DNA of 64,000 nt from Betaproteobacteria bacterium (GCA_016717855.1 JADKEV010000018.1:62001-126000), one strand, 5' to 3'; shown: positions 37,368 to 46,799, numbered from the stretch's first letter. The notes: generated by a model from the sequence alone, not told the origin. Program-made: numbers and translations.

Positions 37368-38465
37368 TCAGCCCGACGTGCGCCAGCCCAGTCCCGGTGT
37401 GATGGCCTGGGCTTCGCCCTCGCCGAGCACGACCGGCTGCAGCAAGCCGGTGGCGACCGCTTCCTGCGTGAACTCGCGCAACGTGCGCACGCGCGCGGCC
37501 GGCACGCCATTCGCGTTCAGGCGCTGTTCCAGATCGGCTGCCAGTTGCCCGGCCAGGCGCGCCGCGAGCAGTTCGCGGAAGGCGCGCGGATCGCGTGCAC
37601 GGGCGAAGGCGGGCTCGCCCTCAACCGCGGGTTCCAACAGTGGCTCGACCTCCGCCGGCGCGACGCCCAAAACCTGCATCAGGCGCTCGATGTGCGCCGG
37701 CGTGTTGGCGCCGATCGCGAGCCAGCCGTCGCGGCAGGCGAAGGTGTCGGCCGCCGGGCTGCCCGAATAGCCCTTGTTGCCCACGCGCGGCGTCTCCTGG
37801 CCGGAAGCCAGCGTCTCGCAGGCGAAGGGATACATGAGCTGCAGCGCGCTGGCCCACATGCTCACGTCGAGGAAGCAGCCGGCGCCCGTGCGGTCCCGCT
37901 CGCGCAGCGCGGTCACGATCGCGAGCGCGCCGATGATGCCGGTGGCCGCGTCGATGACCGGAAAGCCGGTCTTGACCGGCGGGCCGCCCTCGCTGCCGGC
38001 CAGCATGGTCATGCCGGTCAGGGCCTGGATCACGTGGTCGTAGGCCCCATGCGGCGTGCGCGCCAGATCGCTGTAGCCGTAGCCCGAGATCGCGCAATAG
38101 ATGATGCGCGGGTTGATGGCCTTGACGTCTTCGTAACCCACGCCGTGGCGCCGCAGCACGCCGGGTCGGTAGTTGTCGACCATCACGTCGGCCTCGCGCG
38201 CGAGCGCGAGCACCTCGGCGCGGCCGGCCGCGGAGGCGATGTCGATCTGGCGCATCCGCTTGCCCGCATTGAAGGCCGTGAATGCACGCGCGCCGGCGGC
38301 AGTGCGTCGCATCACGTCACCGCCGCCGGGCTTCTCGACCTTCGTCACCTCGGCACCCATCTGCGCCAGGTGAAAAGTCGCGAACGGGCCGGCAATGACG
38401 TGACTGAAGTCGAGCACGCGGATGCCGCGCAGCGCCTCCGCGGGAAAGCGGGCGTTGGCAGCCAT
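37368..38465 (-). CDS. CaiB/BaiF (family III) CoA-transferase
   Basis: The 365-residue protein has the family III start LRGIRVLDFSHVIAGPFATFHLAQMGAEVTKVE, the DVMVDNYRPGVLRRHGVGYEDVKAINPRIIYCAISGYG region, and an Asp in CFLDVSMWASAL at the position of the catalytic aspartate. It would move CoA between acyl-CoA and a free acid. Its ATG overlaps the stop of the upstream Bug gene by one base (38465), so the two form a unit that binds and then activates the same organic acid. The divergent LysR gene probably controls both. Confidence 0.9.
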   Translation of the reverse strand: MAANARFPAEALRGIRVLDFSHVIAGPFATFHLAQMGAEVTKVEKPGGGDVMRRTAAGARAFTAFNAGKRMRQIDIASAAGRAEVLALAREADVMVDNYRPGVLRRHGVGYEDVKAINPRIIYCAISGYGYSDLARTPHGAYDHVIQALTGMTMLAGSEGGPPVKTGFPVIDAATGIIGALAIVTALRERDRTGAGCFLDVSMWASALQLMYPFACETLASGQETPRVGNKGYSGSPAADTFACRDGWLAIGANTPAHIERLMQVLGVAPAEVEPLLEPAVEGEPAFARARDPRAFRELLAARLAGQLAADLEQRLNANGVPAARVRTLREFTQEAVATGLLQPVVLGEGEAQAITPGLGWRTSG

Positions 38466-39466
38466 TACTTGTACACGCTCAGGTCGGCCGCCTTGACGAT
38501 CTTCTCCAGCTTCACGGTTTCAGCTTGCATGAACTTGGTAAACTCGGCAGGCGAACTGCTGAGCGCGACAAAGGCGCCGGTGGCCTCGCTGTCGGCGCGC
38601 AGTGTCGGGTCGTCGTAGGCCTTGACCGCCGCCTTGAACAGGATGGCCACCACCTCCGGTGGCGTGCCCGCCGGCGCCCACAGGCCGAACCAGGCTTCGA
38701 GCGCGAGGTCCTGCGTCTTGAATGCTTCGACGAGCGTGGGCACGTTCGGAAGGGCCGGCATGCGCTGGGCGCTCGACACGGCCAGCGCGCGCACCTTGCC
38801 GCCCTGGATCTGCGGAATCGCGGTCGAGGCGATCGGGAACGCGAACTGCGTGGCGCCGGTGATGATCGAAGGCACGATTTCGACCGAGCCCTTGTAGGGA
38901 ATGTGCACGACGTCGATCTTCGCCTGCAGCGCCATCGCCGCTGCGCACATATGCGCAGCGCTGCCGACGCCGCCGGAGGCGTAGTTGAGCTTGCCGGGTT
39001 CCCTCTGCGCGGCCGCCACGAGCTCTTCCACCGTCTTCCAGGGCGACGTGGCGCTGACCACGAGTATCGACGGACTGGTGGAGGTGCGCGTGATCGGCGT
39101 GAAGTCCTTCATCGGATCGAATTTCGCGCCGGGCTCCATGGCCTTCTGCACGATGTGCGAGGAGGCGCCCACCAGGATGTTGTAGCCGTCGGGCGCCATG
39201 CGCGCGGCGCTCTGGGCCGCGAGGATGCCACCGGCGCCGACGATGTTGTCGACGATCACGACGGCGCCCTTGCCCAGCGCGTCGGCCAGCTTGAGCGCCA
39301 TCTTGCGCGTGAGCACGTCGGGGCCGCCACCGGCGGCGTAGGGGACGATGATCTTGATGGGGCGGTTCGGGTAGGCGCTGCCCTGTGCGAGCGCAAGCGC
39401 AGGCAGGCCGAGGCCTGCGATGCCGAGACTGAGGGCCCGAAGGTGGAACTGGCGGCGGGTGGTCAT
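38465..39466 (-). CDS. Bug/TctC-family periplasmic carboxylate-binding protein (second copy)
   Basis: The start MTTRRQFHLRALSLGIAGLG (39466) has GGAG upstream and provides a Tat-like leader (TRRQFHLR) ending in ALALA, unlike the Sec leader of the other Bug in this window. The 333-residue protein has SAYPNRPIKIIVPYAAGGGPD, VDNIVGAGGILAAQSAARMAPDGY and EAWFGLWAPAGTP. It presumably captures the acid that the adjacent CaiB enzyme activates. The open frame runs 60 bp further upstream, into the LysR intergenic region; I do not use that extension. Confidence 0.9.
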   Translation of the reverse strand: MTTRRQFHLRALSLGIAGLGLPALALAQGSAYPNRPIKIIVPYAAGGGPDVLTRKMALKLADALGKGAVVIVDNIVGAGGILAAQSAARMAPDGYNILVGASSHIVQKAMEPGAKFDPMKDFTPITRTSTSPSILVVSATSPWKTVEELVAAAQREPGKLNYASGGVGSAAHMCAAAMALQAKIDVVHIPYKGSVEIVPSIITGATQFAFPIASTAIPQIQGGKVRALAVSSAQRMPALPNVPTLVEAFKTQDLALEAWFGLWAPAGTPPEVVAILFKAAVKAYDDPTLRADSEATGAFVALSSSPAEFTKFMQAETVKLEKIVKAADLSVYK

Positions 39467-39577
39467 GATGCGGTCTCCTGTGCGAGCTCCGGATGCGAAG
39501 CGACGTTGCAAGTCTGGGCCGGACATGGCATAAGGAAAACTGAAATATTCTTAACGAGCCATTAGGTAATCTGCAAC
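39467..39577. promoter_or_regulatory. Divergent LysR-type control region
   Basis: The 111-bp gap between the Bug-CaiB unit and the lysR gene is the only AT-rich stretch nearby. It contains the dyad ATTA-GG-TAAT (39561-39570), close to the lysR start, and on the minus strand TTGCAG, 17 bp, then TAAGAA as a possible weak promoter for Bug-CaiB. LysR proteins commonly bind T-N11-A dyads in such gaps. No single site is clear enough to call. Confidence 0.45.
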
Positions 39578-40501
39578 ATGACCACCGCGTTGCCCGCCCG
39601 CTTCGCCCAGCTCAGGCTGCGCGACCTCATGCTGCTCGAACACCTGGAGGAACTCGGCTCGCTGACCGAGGCCGCGGCGCGCATGCACGTGACGCAGTCG
39701 GCGATCACGCAGGCGCTGCAGTCGCTCGAGGAGGCGTTCGGCCGGTCCCTGGTCGCGCGCCGCCAGCGTGGCCAGCGCGGGGTATCCCTCACGCCCGCGG
39801 GCGCGGCCGCGCTCATGCACCTGCGTATCGCGCGGCATGAACTGGAAGCGGCCCTGGCGGCTGCGGCCGACCCCGGCACGCTGGAGCTGCGCATCGGCGC
39901 GCTGCCGCTCACGCTGGTGCGGCCCCTGCCCGACGCGCTCGCGCGCCTGCGCCGGCGCCTGCCGCAGGTGCATGTGCATCTATCCGAGGACACGGTGCCC
40001 AACCTCTGGCGGCAGATCGAGGCCGGCGAATTCGATGCGATCGTCTGCCGGCTGCCGGTACTGAGCGAACAGCAGCGCCTGCCCGAGGGCGTGGCGCACC
40101 GTACGGTAGGCCACGAATCGCTGGTGCTGGTCTGCGGCCGCGGACACCCCGTCGCGCGCCGCCGCAAGCCGGCGCTCGCGCTGCTGGGCGAGTACGACTG
40201 GGTGCTGCCGCCCGAGGGCTCGTACACGCGGCTGACGATCGAGCAGATGTTCCTGCGCGCCGGGCTCAAGGGTCCGCGCGCGGCCATCACCTCGATGAAC
40301 TTCCACGCCAACCTGCGCCTGGCGGCCGAAGGCAGCCTGCTCGCGGTAGCGCCGCGCTCGGCCGCGCTCGCGGTGCGCGAGGTGCTTGATCTGGTGCTGT
40401 TACCGATTGACTGGGGGCGCGAGGACACGGCCGTGACGCTGATCTGGCGCGAGGCCAGCCTCGGCAACCCGGCGCTTGTGGCGCTGCTGGAGTGCTTCTG
40501 A
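39578..40501 (+). CDS. LysR-family transcriptional regulator
   Basis: The 307-residue protein has a typical N-terminal winged helix (LMLLEHLEELGSLTEAAARMHVTQSAITQALQSLEEAFG) and a C-terminal effector domain with two alpha/beta lobes. It is divergent from the Bug-CaiB pair and most likely senses their substrate or its CoA product. It converges with the hydratase gene, whose stop is 92 bp away. The gap contains short GC palindromes. Confidence 0.92.
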   Translation: MTTALPARFAQLRLRDLMLLEHLEELGSLTEAAARMHVTQSAITQALQSLEEAFGRSLVARRQRGQRGVSLTPAGAAALMHLRIARHELEAALAAAADPGTLELRIGALPLTLVRPLPDALARLRRRLPQVHVHLSEDTVPNLWRQIEAGEFDAIVCRLPVLSEQQRLPEGVAHRTVGHESLVLVCGRGHPVARRRKPALALLGEYDWVLPPEGSYTRLTIEQMFLRAGLKGPRAAITSMNFHANLRLAAEGSLLAVAPRSAALAVREVLDLVLLPIDWGREDTAVTLIWREASLGNPALVALLECF

Positions 40502-40593
40502 ACGGCCGGGCCCGGCCTCGCGGCGGGCACCGCCGGTGCGGCAGGCAACAGCATGAAGAGTGCGCCCGGCGCCAACCGCAATCGGGCAGCCTG

Positions 40594-41382
40594 TTAGTCC
40601 TCCTGCCGCCGGAACTCGACTTCGATCGCGCCCAGTTCCCCGAACTGAATGCGCAGCGGCGCCGCCAGCGGCACGTCGATCATTCCCGCGTACGAACCCG
40701 TCGTGACGACCTGGCCGGCGCGCAAGCCGGTGCCCCGCGCCGCCAGGAAGTTCGCAATCCAGTACAGCGGCCGCAGAGGATGGCCGTCGGGGTGCTTCCC
40801 CTGCTGCGCCTTGAGCAGTTCCGGCGCCGCGCCATCGGTGCGCTCGATGCGCAAGGCGAATTCGGCGAGCGGCGCGTCCAGTCCCCCCAGGACGGGCGGA
40901 CCCATGAACAAGCCCTGGTTGCTTACGCAGTCGGCGAGGATTTCGACGAACGGAAAGCCCTGGGGATCAAGGTAGCGGCAACCCAGCACTTCCAGCACCA
41001 ACCGCACTTCCTGCACCGCATCGCTGATTTCCGCCTCCGAATACAGAGTCTCGCGCGGCGGCAGATTCCGGCCCAGCACGAACGCGATCTCGGGTTCGAT
41101 GCGCGCGGTGTCGCCCGCCTGCGGCGTCGCCGCCCGGACGAAATACGGCCCGGCGCTCGCGATGGTCGGGGCGAAGATCGGCGCGATGACCGTCCGCTCG
41201 GCCGTCGGCACCGAGCATTTGAAGCCGCCCACTTCCTGGCCATAGACGCGGACCATCCGGTCCTGGATCCTCAACGCATCGTCGAGCGTGGCTGGGCGGC
41301 TCGCTTCCGGCAAGCGGGCGCCGAAGCGCCCGGTGTGGCGTAATTCCGTCAGGTACTGCGCTGCCGCCTTGATCGCGTCCAT
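40594..41382 (-). CDS. 2-keto-4-pentenoate hydratase-like (MhpD/FAH superfamily) protein
   Basis: The 262-residue protein has the MhpD-type metal-site region: IEPEIAFVLGRNLPP (acidic ligands), EVLGCRYLDPQGFPFVEILADCVSNQGLFMGP and TTGSYAGMIDVPLA. MhpD-type enzymes add water to 2-hydroxypenta-2,4-dienoate in meta-cleavage of aromatic rings; related decarboxylases (DmpH) have the same fold, so the reaction is not certain. It is the last gene of a minus-strand set with a ferulate-type CoA ligase, ABC receptor and flavin monooxygenase. Confidence 0.82.
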   Translation of the reverse strand: MDAIKAAAQYLTELRHTGRFGARLPEASRPATLDDALRIQDRMVRVYGQEVGGFKCSVPTAERTVIAPIFAPTIASAGPYFVRAATPQAGDTARIEPEIAFVLGRNLPPRETLYSEAEISDAVQEVRLVLEVLGCRYLDPQGFPFVEILADCVSNQGLFMGPPVLGGLDAPLAEFALRIERTDGAAPELLKAQQGKHPDGHPLRPLYWIANFLAARGTGLRAGQVVTTGSYAGMIDVPLAAPLRIQFGELGAIEVEFRRQED

Positions 41383-41427
41383 TCCTGTCCTTTTCTGGCC
41401 GGGCGCGAAGCGGCCCGATGGCGCAGT

Positions 41428-43275
41428 TTACAGCGTGATCACCGTCGGGTCCGGCGGGTCGGCATGCAGGAGCGCGACCAGTCCCGCGCGGTGCTCGCGT
41501 ACCGCGCGCTGGTTGATGTAGCCCTTGTCGGTGATTTCACCCGCGTCGATCGCCGGCGGCTCAAGCAGCAGCAGCGCGCGGGTGGCAAAGCTCGAGGTGC
41601 CGCCGCCGGTGTCGCGCAGCGCGGCCATCCCGGCCCGCACGCGCTCGCGCACCGCCGGCTGCGCGAGCACGTTGTAAAGCGGCGCGTCATCGGCGAGTCC
41701 GGCGGCGGCGCGGCACGCCGCGACGTTCGGGAAGATCAGGAAACCGCACTCGTCGCCGTCGTGGCCGGTGACCACGATGTCCTGCGCGACCGGCGCCAGC
41801 GCCGCGATGGCGTGGATGCGCAGGTTGCCGACGTGGACCCGGGTGCCGGTCGAGAGCTTGAAGTCCTCGGCGATGCGGCCGTCGAAGACCAGGCCGCGCT
41901 CCGGATGCGCGGGATCGAGGAACCTGACCGCGTCGCCGATCCGGTAGAACGACTCTTCGTCGAAAGCCTCGCGCGTGAGCTCGGGCTGCCGCCAGTAACC
42001 CGGCGTGACATTGGCCCCGCGCACGCGGATCTCCAGCTTGCCGTTCTCCGGCACCAGCTTGAGTTCGGTGCCCGGCACCGGAATCCCGATCACGCCGGAG
42101 CGCGGCGCCTGGAAGTGACAGTCCGCCGCCAGCGGCGCGGTCTCGGTCGAACCCCACGCGGTGACCATGGGCACGGGCCGGCCCAGCGTCTCTTTCGCGA
42201 GTTCGCCCAGCGCGTCCCACAGGTTCTGCGGCAGCGCCGCGCCGGCGTAGAACAGCAGGCGCAGCCGGCTGAAGAACCGGCCGCGCAACGCGGCATCGGC
42301 GCGCAGCGCGTCGATCAGCATGTCGTACCCGCGCGGGACGTTGAAGTAAATCGTCGGGGCGATCTCGCGCAGGTTGGCGACGGTCCTGGCGAACAGGCCG
42401 GGCGCCGGCTTGCCGGCGTCGATGTAAAGGGTCCCGCCGTTCCTGAGCACCAGGTTGAAATTGTGATTGCCGCCGAAGGTGTGGCTCCACGGCAGCCAGT
42501 CGACGATCACCGGCGGTTGCGCCGCCAGGAACGGCCACGTCTGGACCCTGGCCTGCTGGCTGGCGCACAGCATCCGGTGCGTGTTGATGACGGCTTTGGG
42601 CTCGCCGGTGGAACCCGACGTGAACAGGAACTTGGCGATGGTGTCGGCGGTCACCGCGGCGGCGGCGCGGTCCACCGCGGACGTGCCGCCCAGCGCGTAA
42701 AGCGCGGCCAGCGGCGTGGCGCCCCGCAGGCCCACAGTCGCGCCGCCGGCCACGATCTCGGCGTCATGGGCATCCTGGAGCGCCGCCAGCGCGGCGGCGA
42801 ACGGGGCCTGGTCCGCCACGAAGATCAGCCCAGGCTGCAGCAGCGCGACGATGGCCCTGAGCTTGCCGAAATCCCTCGACAGCAGCGAATACGCCGGCGA
42901 CAGCGGGGCGACCGGAATGCCCACGTGCATGGCGGCCAGCATCAGCAACGCATGCTCGAGCCCGTTGTCGGAGAGGATCGCGATCGGGCGCGCCGCCGAC
43001 AAGTCCCGCTGCAGCAGCCCTGCGCCCAGGCGCTGGACGCGCTGCGCCGCTTCGGCATAAGTGACGCCGTGCCACAGGCCGTCGGCGCCGCGCTCCTGCA
43101 GAAAGAGCCGGTCGGGCGCGGCTTCCGCCCAGTGTTCCAGCCATGCGCCGGCGCGCGACGGATAGGGCTGCAGCGCCGCAGGCGAGCGCAGCACCAGCGT
43201 GCCGTCGGGCCGCCGTTCCACGTCGACGGCGGGTGGCGAGAACAGCGCGACGCGTTCCCGCGCGGGCCGGCTCAT
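41428..43275 (-). CDS. fcs: Feruloyl-CoA synthase-like AMP-binding enzyme
   Basis: The 615-residue protein starts MSRPARERVALFSPPAVDVE, 11 bp after the ABC receptor stop. The adenylation core is intact (FLFTSGSTGEPKAVINTHRM, TAWGSTETAPLA). It has the Fcs-type C-terminal switch DGRIAEDFKLSTGTRVHVG, which replaces the usual GRxxxxIK hinge and is characteristic of feruloyl-CoA synthases. It would form the CoA ester of a phenylpropenoic acid such as ferulate. No enoyl-CoA hydratase/aldolase (ech) or vanillin dehydrogenase gene lies nearby, so the real substrate may be another aromatic acid. Confidence 0.85.
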   Translation of the reverse strand: MSRPARERVALFSPPAVDVERRPDGTLVLRSPAALQPYPSRAGAWLEHWAEAAPDRLFLQERGADGLWHGVTYAEAAQRVQRLGAGLLQRDLSAARPIAILSDNGLEHALLMLAAMHVGIPVAPLSPAYSLLSRDFGKLRAIVALLQPGLIFVADQAPFAAALAALQDAHDAEIVAGGATVGLRGATPLAALYALGGTSAVDRAAAAVTADTIAKFLFTSGSTGEPKAVINTHRMLCASQQARVQTWPFLAAQPPVIVDWLPWSHTFGGNHNFNLVLRNGGTLYIDAGKPAPGLFARTVANLREIAPTIYFNVPRGYDMLIDALRADAALRGRFFSRLRLLFYAGAALPQNLWDALGELAKETLGRPVPMVTAWGSTETAPLAADCHFQAPRSGVIGIPVPGTELKLVPENGKLEIRVRGANVTPGYWRQPELTREAFDEESFYRIGDAVRFLDPAHPERGLVFDGRIAEDFKLSTGTRVHVGNLRIHAIAALAPVAQDIVVTGHDGDECGFLIFPNVAACRAAAGLADDAPLYNVLAQPAVRERVRAGMAALRDTGGGTSSFATRALLLLEPPAIDAGEITDKGYINQRAVREHRAGLVALLHADPPDPTVITL

Positions 43276-43286
43276 CGCGCGGGCGG

Positions 43287-44435
43287 TCAGCCGCCGCTCT
43301 GCAGCTTCCAGTTGCTCTTCTCGACCCGCGTGAGCACGCGCGCCCGCTGGTCGAGCCCCACATGGTCGGTCGGCGTGTACGTGAACACGCCCTGGGTGGC
43401 CGCGACTTCCTTCGACTTCTCCAGCGCGTCGCGCAGCGCGCGGCGGAAGGCCGGCGTGCCCGGCGCCGCCGACTTCAGCGCTTCCGGGAGCGCCGCCCGC
43501 AACAGAAGCATCGCGTCCCAGAAGTGCGCGCCGAACGTGGTCCTGCTGTCGGGGCCGTGCGCCTTTTCGTACACACCCGCGTATTCCAGCGCGGGCTTCT
43601 TGCTCGGATGCGAGTCCGGCAGCAACTCCGCGACCATCCCCGGACCCATCGGCACATAAGCGCCGTCGAGCTTGGCCCCGCCCAGCGCCAGCACCGCCTT
43701 GTTGGCCACGCCGTGCGTGTGATAGATCTTGCCCTTGTAGCCGCGCTCCACCAGCGCCAGGTGCGGCAGCATGCCCGGCGTGCCCGAGGCGCCTATCATC
43801 ACCGCGTCCGGATTCAGCGACGAGATCTTCAGGATCTGCGCCGTCACCGACGTGTCGGTGCGGTTGTAGCGCTCGCTCGCGACCAGATTGAATCCGGCCG
43901 CCTCGGCGAGCGGCTTGAACGCATTGAACCAGGACTCGCCGAACGGATCGGAAAACCCGATGTAGCCGACGGTGCGCACGCCGCCCGCCTTCATGTGATC
44001 GACGACGACGGCGGCCATCAGGTTGTTGCTCTGCGGCGTCTGGAATGCCCACATCTGCTTGTCGGCCGGCACGTTGTACGGCGCCAGCGACACCATCGCG
44101 GTGCCGGTCTCGGCCGCGACATTGAGCACGGCGAGCGAGTTGGCGGTGGTGGTCGAGCCGAAGATGATGTCGACCTGGTCCTCGCCGGTGAGCTTCTTCG
44201 CGTTACGTGTCGCCGCGGTCGGATCGGTCGCATCGTCGAGCACGATGTATTTGATCTTCTGTCCCGCGAGCTCCACCGGCAACAGCTGCGCGGTGTTCTT
44301 CTGCGGGCCGCCCAGCGCCGCGGCCGGCCCGGTCGCCGACAAAGTGATGCCCACCGTCACGTCGGCCGCGGCAGTGGCCGCCATCAACCCGGGTAACACC
44401 AGACATGCCAGTCCGATCAATCGCTTCACGTTCAT
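43287..44435 (-). CDS. Branched-chain-amino-acid-type ABC transporter substrate-binding protein
   Basis: The 382-residue protein has a signal peptide (MNVKRLIGLACLVLPG to AAA) and a type I periplasmic binding fold: VGITLSATGPAAALGGPQKN, KKLTGEDQVDIIFGSTTTANSLAV, and GYIGFSDPFGESWF. Such LivK-like receptors in soil betaproteobacteria often bind aromatic acids. No permease or ATPase genes adjoin it. It lies between the flavin monooxygenase gene (15 bp) and the feruloyl-CoA synthase-like gene (11 bp), so it is probably part of one aromatic uptake and activation operon. Confidence 0.9.
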   Translation of the reverse strand: MNVKRLIGLACLVLPGLMAATAAADVTVGITLSATGPAAALGGPQKNTAQLLPVELAGQKIKYIVLDDATDPTAATRNAKKLTGEDQVDIIFGSTTTANSLAVLNVAAETGTAMVSLAPYNVPADKQMWAFQTPQSNNLMAAVVVDHMKAGGVRTVGYIGFSDPFGESWFNAFKPLAEAAGFNLVASERYNRTDTSVTAQILKISSLNPDAVMIGASGTPGMLPHLALVERGYKGKIYHTHGVANKAVLALGGAKLDGAYVPMGPGMVAELLPDSHPSKKPALEYAGVYEKAHGPDSRTTFGAHFWDAMLLLRAALPEALKSAAPGTPAFRRALRDALEKSKEVAATQGVFTYTPTDHVGLDQRARVLTRVEKSNWKLQSGG

Positions 44436-44450
44436 CTCCTCTTTTTTACG

Positions 44451-45731
44451 TCATGGGCCGGACCCGGGCGGCGCAAGGCCGGTGGTCCGATTCAAGGCCG
44501 CCGGGTCGAACCCGGCGATCCGCTTGTACTGTGCCGCGATGTCCTCGAGTTCCGTTCTCGAGATCACGTCGTAGAGCTGCGTGAAGCCGTCCGGCGCGCG
44601 GTCTTCGACGATCTGCATGACCCGCTCCGGACCCATCTGCCGGTTGCTCTCGACGATCGCCGCGGTCGCCGGCCGGCGCGCCGCTTCGTAGCGGGCGAGC
44701 GCCGCGGGGATGTCCGGCTCGTCCCGCAGCGCGAGCGCCAGCGCCTCCGCGTCGAGTATCGCCTGCGATGCGCCGTTGGAGCCGATCGGATACATCGGAT
44801 GCGCGGCATCCCCCAGCAGCGTTGCGCGCCGGAACGTCCATTGCGGCAGCGGATCGCGGTCGACCATCGGGAACTCGTAGACGGTCTCGGCGCCGGCGAT
44901 CAGCGCCGGAATGTCGAGCCAGCCGAATTTCCATCCGGCGAACAGCGGCGCAAAGCTCTCCCGGTCGACCTTGCGGTTCCAGTCCGACGGCCGCGGCGGC
45001 TCGCCGCCACCGATCCGGCGTTCGGCAATCCAGTTGACCAGGCACATGCCGTCCGCGTTCTGGCCGATCGGATAACAGACGAACTTCTGGCCCTGGTGCC
45101 CGGCCATGATCATCGAGCGCCCGGTCAGGAACGGCCGCGCGACCGTGGTCCCGCGCCAGAGCAGCTGGCCGGCGAACTTTGGCGCGCCTTCGTGCGGATA
45201 CCACTGCCGCCGCGCCACGGAGTGGATGCCGTCCGCCGCGACGACCAGGTCGGCGACCAGCGGCTGCGCCGGGCCTGCCACGTCGCGGCGGCTGATCCAC
45301 GCCGCCGCCTCGGTGCCGAGGTCCTCGATGCGCTCGAGCAGCTGTCCCGTCCGGATCGACTCCGGTCCCAACCGTTCCAGCACCGTCCGGTACAGCAGCA
45401 TCTGCAGCGCCCCGCGATGGATCGAGTACTGGGGCCAGCGATAACCGGCGTCGAGCCCGCGCGGCTCGCTCCAGATGCGCTGTCCGAATTTGTTGTAGTA
45501 GGCGAGTTCGGCGGTGCGCACCGCCATTCCATCGAGATGCTCGGCCAGGCCGAGATCGGTCAGGATGCGCACCGAATGCGGCAGCAGATTGATCCCGACG
45601 CCGAGCGGCCTGAGCGCGGCGACCGACTCGACCACGACGGCATCGACCCCCGCGCGCTCCAGGCAGAGCGCCGCCGTCAAGCCGCCGATGCCGGCGCCGA
45701 TGATCACCGCGCGCGGCCGTCCGCTCTGCAT
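44451..45731 (-). CDS. FAD-dependent aromatic hydroxylase (monooxygenase)
   Basis: The 426-residue flavoprotein has the three group A monooxygenase motifs: GxGxxG in VIIGAGIGGLTAALCLERAG, the DG motif VVAADGIHSVARRQ, and the GD motif ATLLGDAAHPMYPIGSNGASQAILD. It uses NAD(P)H and O2 to hydroxylate an aromatic substrate, such as a salicylate- or hydroxynicotinate-type compound. The substrate is unknown. It is the first gene of the 45.7-40.6 kb minus-strand operon and diverges from the Dnr-like regulator gene (148 bp). Confidence 0.9.
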   Translation of the reverse strand: MQSGRPRAVIIGAGIGGLTAALCLERAGVDAVVVESVAALRPLGVGINLLPHSVRILTDLGLAEHLDGMAVRTAELAYYNKFGQRIWSEPRGLDAGYRWPQYSIHRGALQMLLYRTVLERLGPESIRTGQLLERIEDLGTEAAAWISRRDVAGPAQPLVADLVVAADGIHSVARRQWYPHEGAPKFAGQLLWRGTTVARPFLTGRSMIMAGHQGQKFVCYPIGQNADGMCLVNWIAERRIGGGEPPRPSDWNRKVDRESFAPLFAGWKFGWLDIPALIAGAETVYEFPMVDRDPLPQWTFRRATLLGDAAHPMYPIGSNGASQAILDAEALALALRDEPDIPAALARYEAARRPATAAIVESNRQMGPERVMQIVEDRAPDGFTQLYDVISRTELEDIAAQYKRIAGFDPAALNRTTGLAPPGSGP

Positions 45732-45879
45732 CTGCCCGCCCCGTGTCCGAAGTGAAAATAAAGTATAGCATCGGCCCTGGCCGTTCCTCCCACGGAGCGG
45801 CCCCGGAAACCCTTTCCGGGGGGTCGGCCGCCGGGCCGCCGCGGCAGTTGCCGCTCACCGTTCGCGGATCGATTGCTCA

Positions 45880-46572
45880 ATGCAGACACCAGTCATCAAG
45901 GTCGAGTCGTTTCTCGCCAACCTGCCGCTGTTCAGGGAGCTGTCGAAGGTGGAAATCGAACGACTCGCGCAAGCGACACGGCCGCTGCGCGTCGCGCGCG
46001 CCGAAATGCTCTTTCACCGCGGCGACCTGCCGCGCGGCTTCTACCTGGTCGTGTACGGCCAGGTCAAGCTGTCGTTTTCCACCTCGCGCGGCGACGAGAA
46101 GGTGGTCGAGCTGATCGGCCCCGGCCAGAGCTTCGGCGAAGCCGTGATGTTCATGGAGCGCCCGCATGTGGTCACCTGCCAGGCGCTTGCCGATTCGCTG
46201 GTCCTGCACGTGACCAAGGAGGCGGTGCAGGAGGAACTGGAGCGCGATCCGCGGTTCGCCCGGCGGATAATCGCCGGCCTGTCGATGCGTCTGCACGGCC
46301 TGATGGCCGACCTGGAAGACAATGCGTTGCGCTCGGCCACGCAGCGGGTGATCGGCTACCTGTTGCGCGACAGCGGCGAGGGCGCGAACGGCGAAGGCGC
46401 GATCGAGGTCACGCTGCCCGCCGCCAAGGGCGTGGTCGCGTCGCGCCTCTCCCTGACCCAGGAACACTTTTCGCGCATCCTGCACGAGCTGACCTCGCAG
46501 GGGCTGGTCGAGGTCCGCGGGCGGCTGATCCACATCTGCGACGTGGCACGCCTGCGCGACTATTCCGGCTGA
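45880..46572 (+). CDS. dnr: Crp/Fnr-family regulator of Dnr/Nnr type
   Basis: The 230-residue protein has a cyclic-nucleotide-type beta barrel (about residues 20-120) and a winged helix. The N-terminal Cys cluster that binds [4Fe-4S] in Fnr/Anr is absent, as in NO-sensing Dnr/Nnr proteins. The recognition helix reads LTQEHFSRILHEL, containing ExxSR, the Fnr code for TTGAT half-sites. A perfect TTGAT-N4-ATCAA box lies at 51294-51307, upstream of the cytochrome b fusion, making this its likely regulator. The gene converges with the DUF2249 gene, overlapping it by 13 bp. Haem and NO sensing is inference from family. Confidence 0.85.
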   Translation: MQTPVIKVESFLANLPLFRELSKVEIERLAQATRPLRVARAEMLFHRGDLPRGFYLVVYGQVKLSFSTSRGDEKVVELIGPGQSFGEAVMFMERPHVVTCQALADSLVLHVTKEAVQEELERDPRFARRIIAGLSMRLHGLMADLEDNALRSATQRVIGYLLRDSGEGANGEGAIEVTLPAAKGVVASRLSLTQEHFSRILHELTSQGLVEVRGRLIHICDVARLRDYSG

Positions 46573-46799
46573 GCGCCCGGAGCCGCCGCCGTTTCCCAGA
46601 TCTCGATCTCGAAGCGCCCGTCCGGGAACGGCGAGCTCTTGTACGCGTAGCCATTGTTGAGCAGGAACCGGTACAGCGGCATCGGCTCGCGATTGATGAT
46701 CAGCAGCATCTTCTCGCCGAGCGGCAGGTCGGCCAGCGCGTCGATGACGCGCTCGAACGGCCCGGGTGGTTCCAGTGCGCGGGCGTCGATGACTCTCAT
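46560..46799 (-). CDS. DUF2249 protein, last gene of the NO-reductase array
   Basis: The 79-residue protein MRVIDARALEPPGPFERVID is a complete single DUF2249 domain, with the landmarks LPLGEKMLLIINREPMPLYRFL and a C-terminal GRFEIEIWET. DUF2249 proteins recur in NO and denitrification clusters, often with hemerythrin or NnrS; the function is unknown. Its ATG overlaps the stop of the CtaA-like gene (ATGA). A second, frameshifted DUF2249 gene sits directly before nnrS at 61868, so the window has two members in two NO-related operons. Confidence 0.88.
   Translation of the reverse strand: MRVIDARALEPPGPFERVIDALADLPLGEKMLLIINREPMPLYRFLLNNGYAYKSSPFPDGRFEIEIWETAAAPGAQPE

Noticed and set aside
40502..40593. 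GC palindromes between lysR and the hydratase gene as terminators
   Set aside because: Short stems without T-runs; such palindromes are frequent by chance at this GC content.
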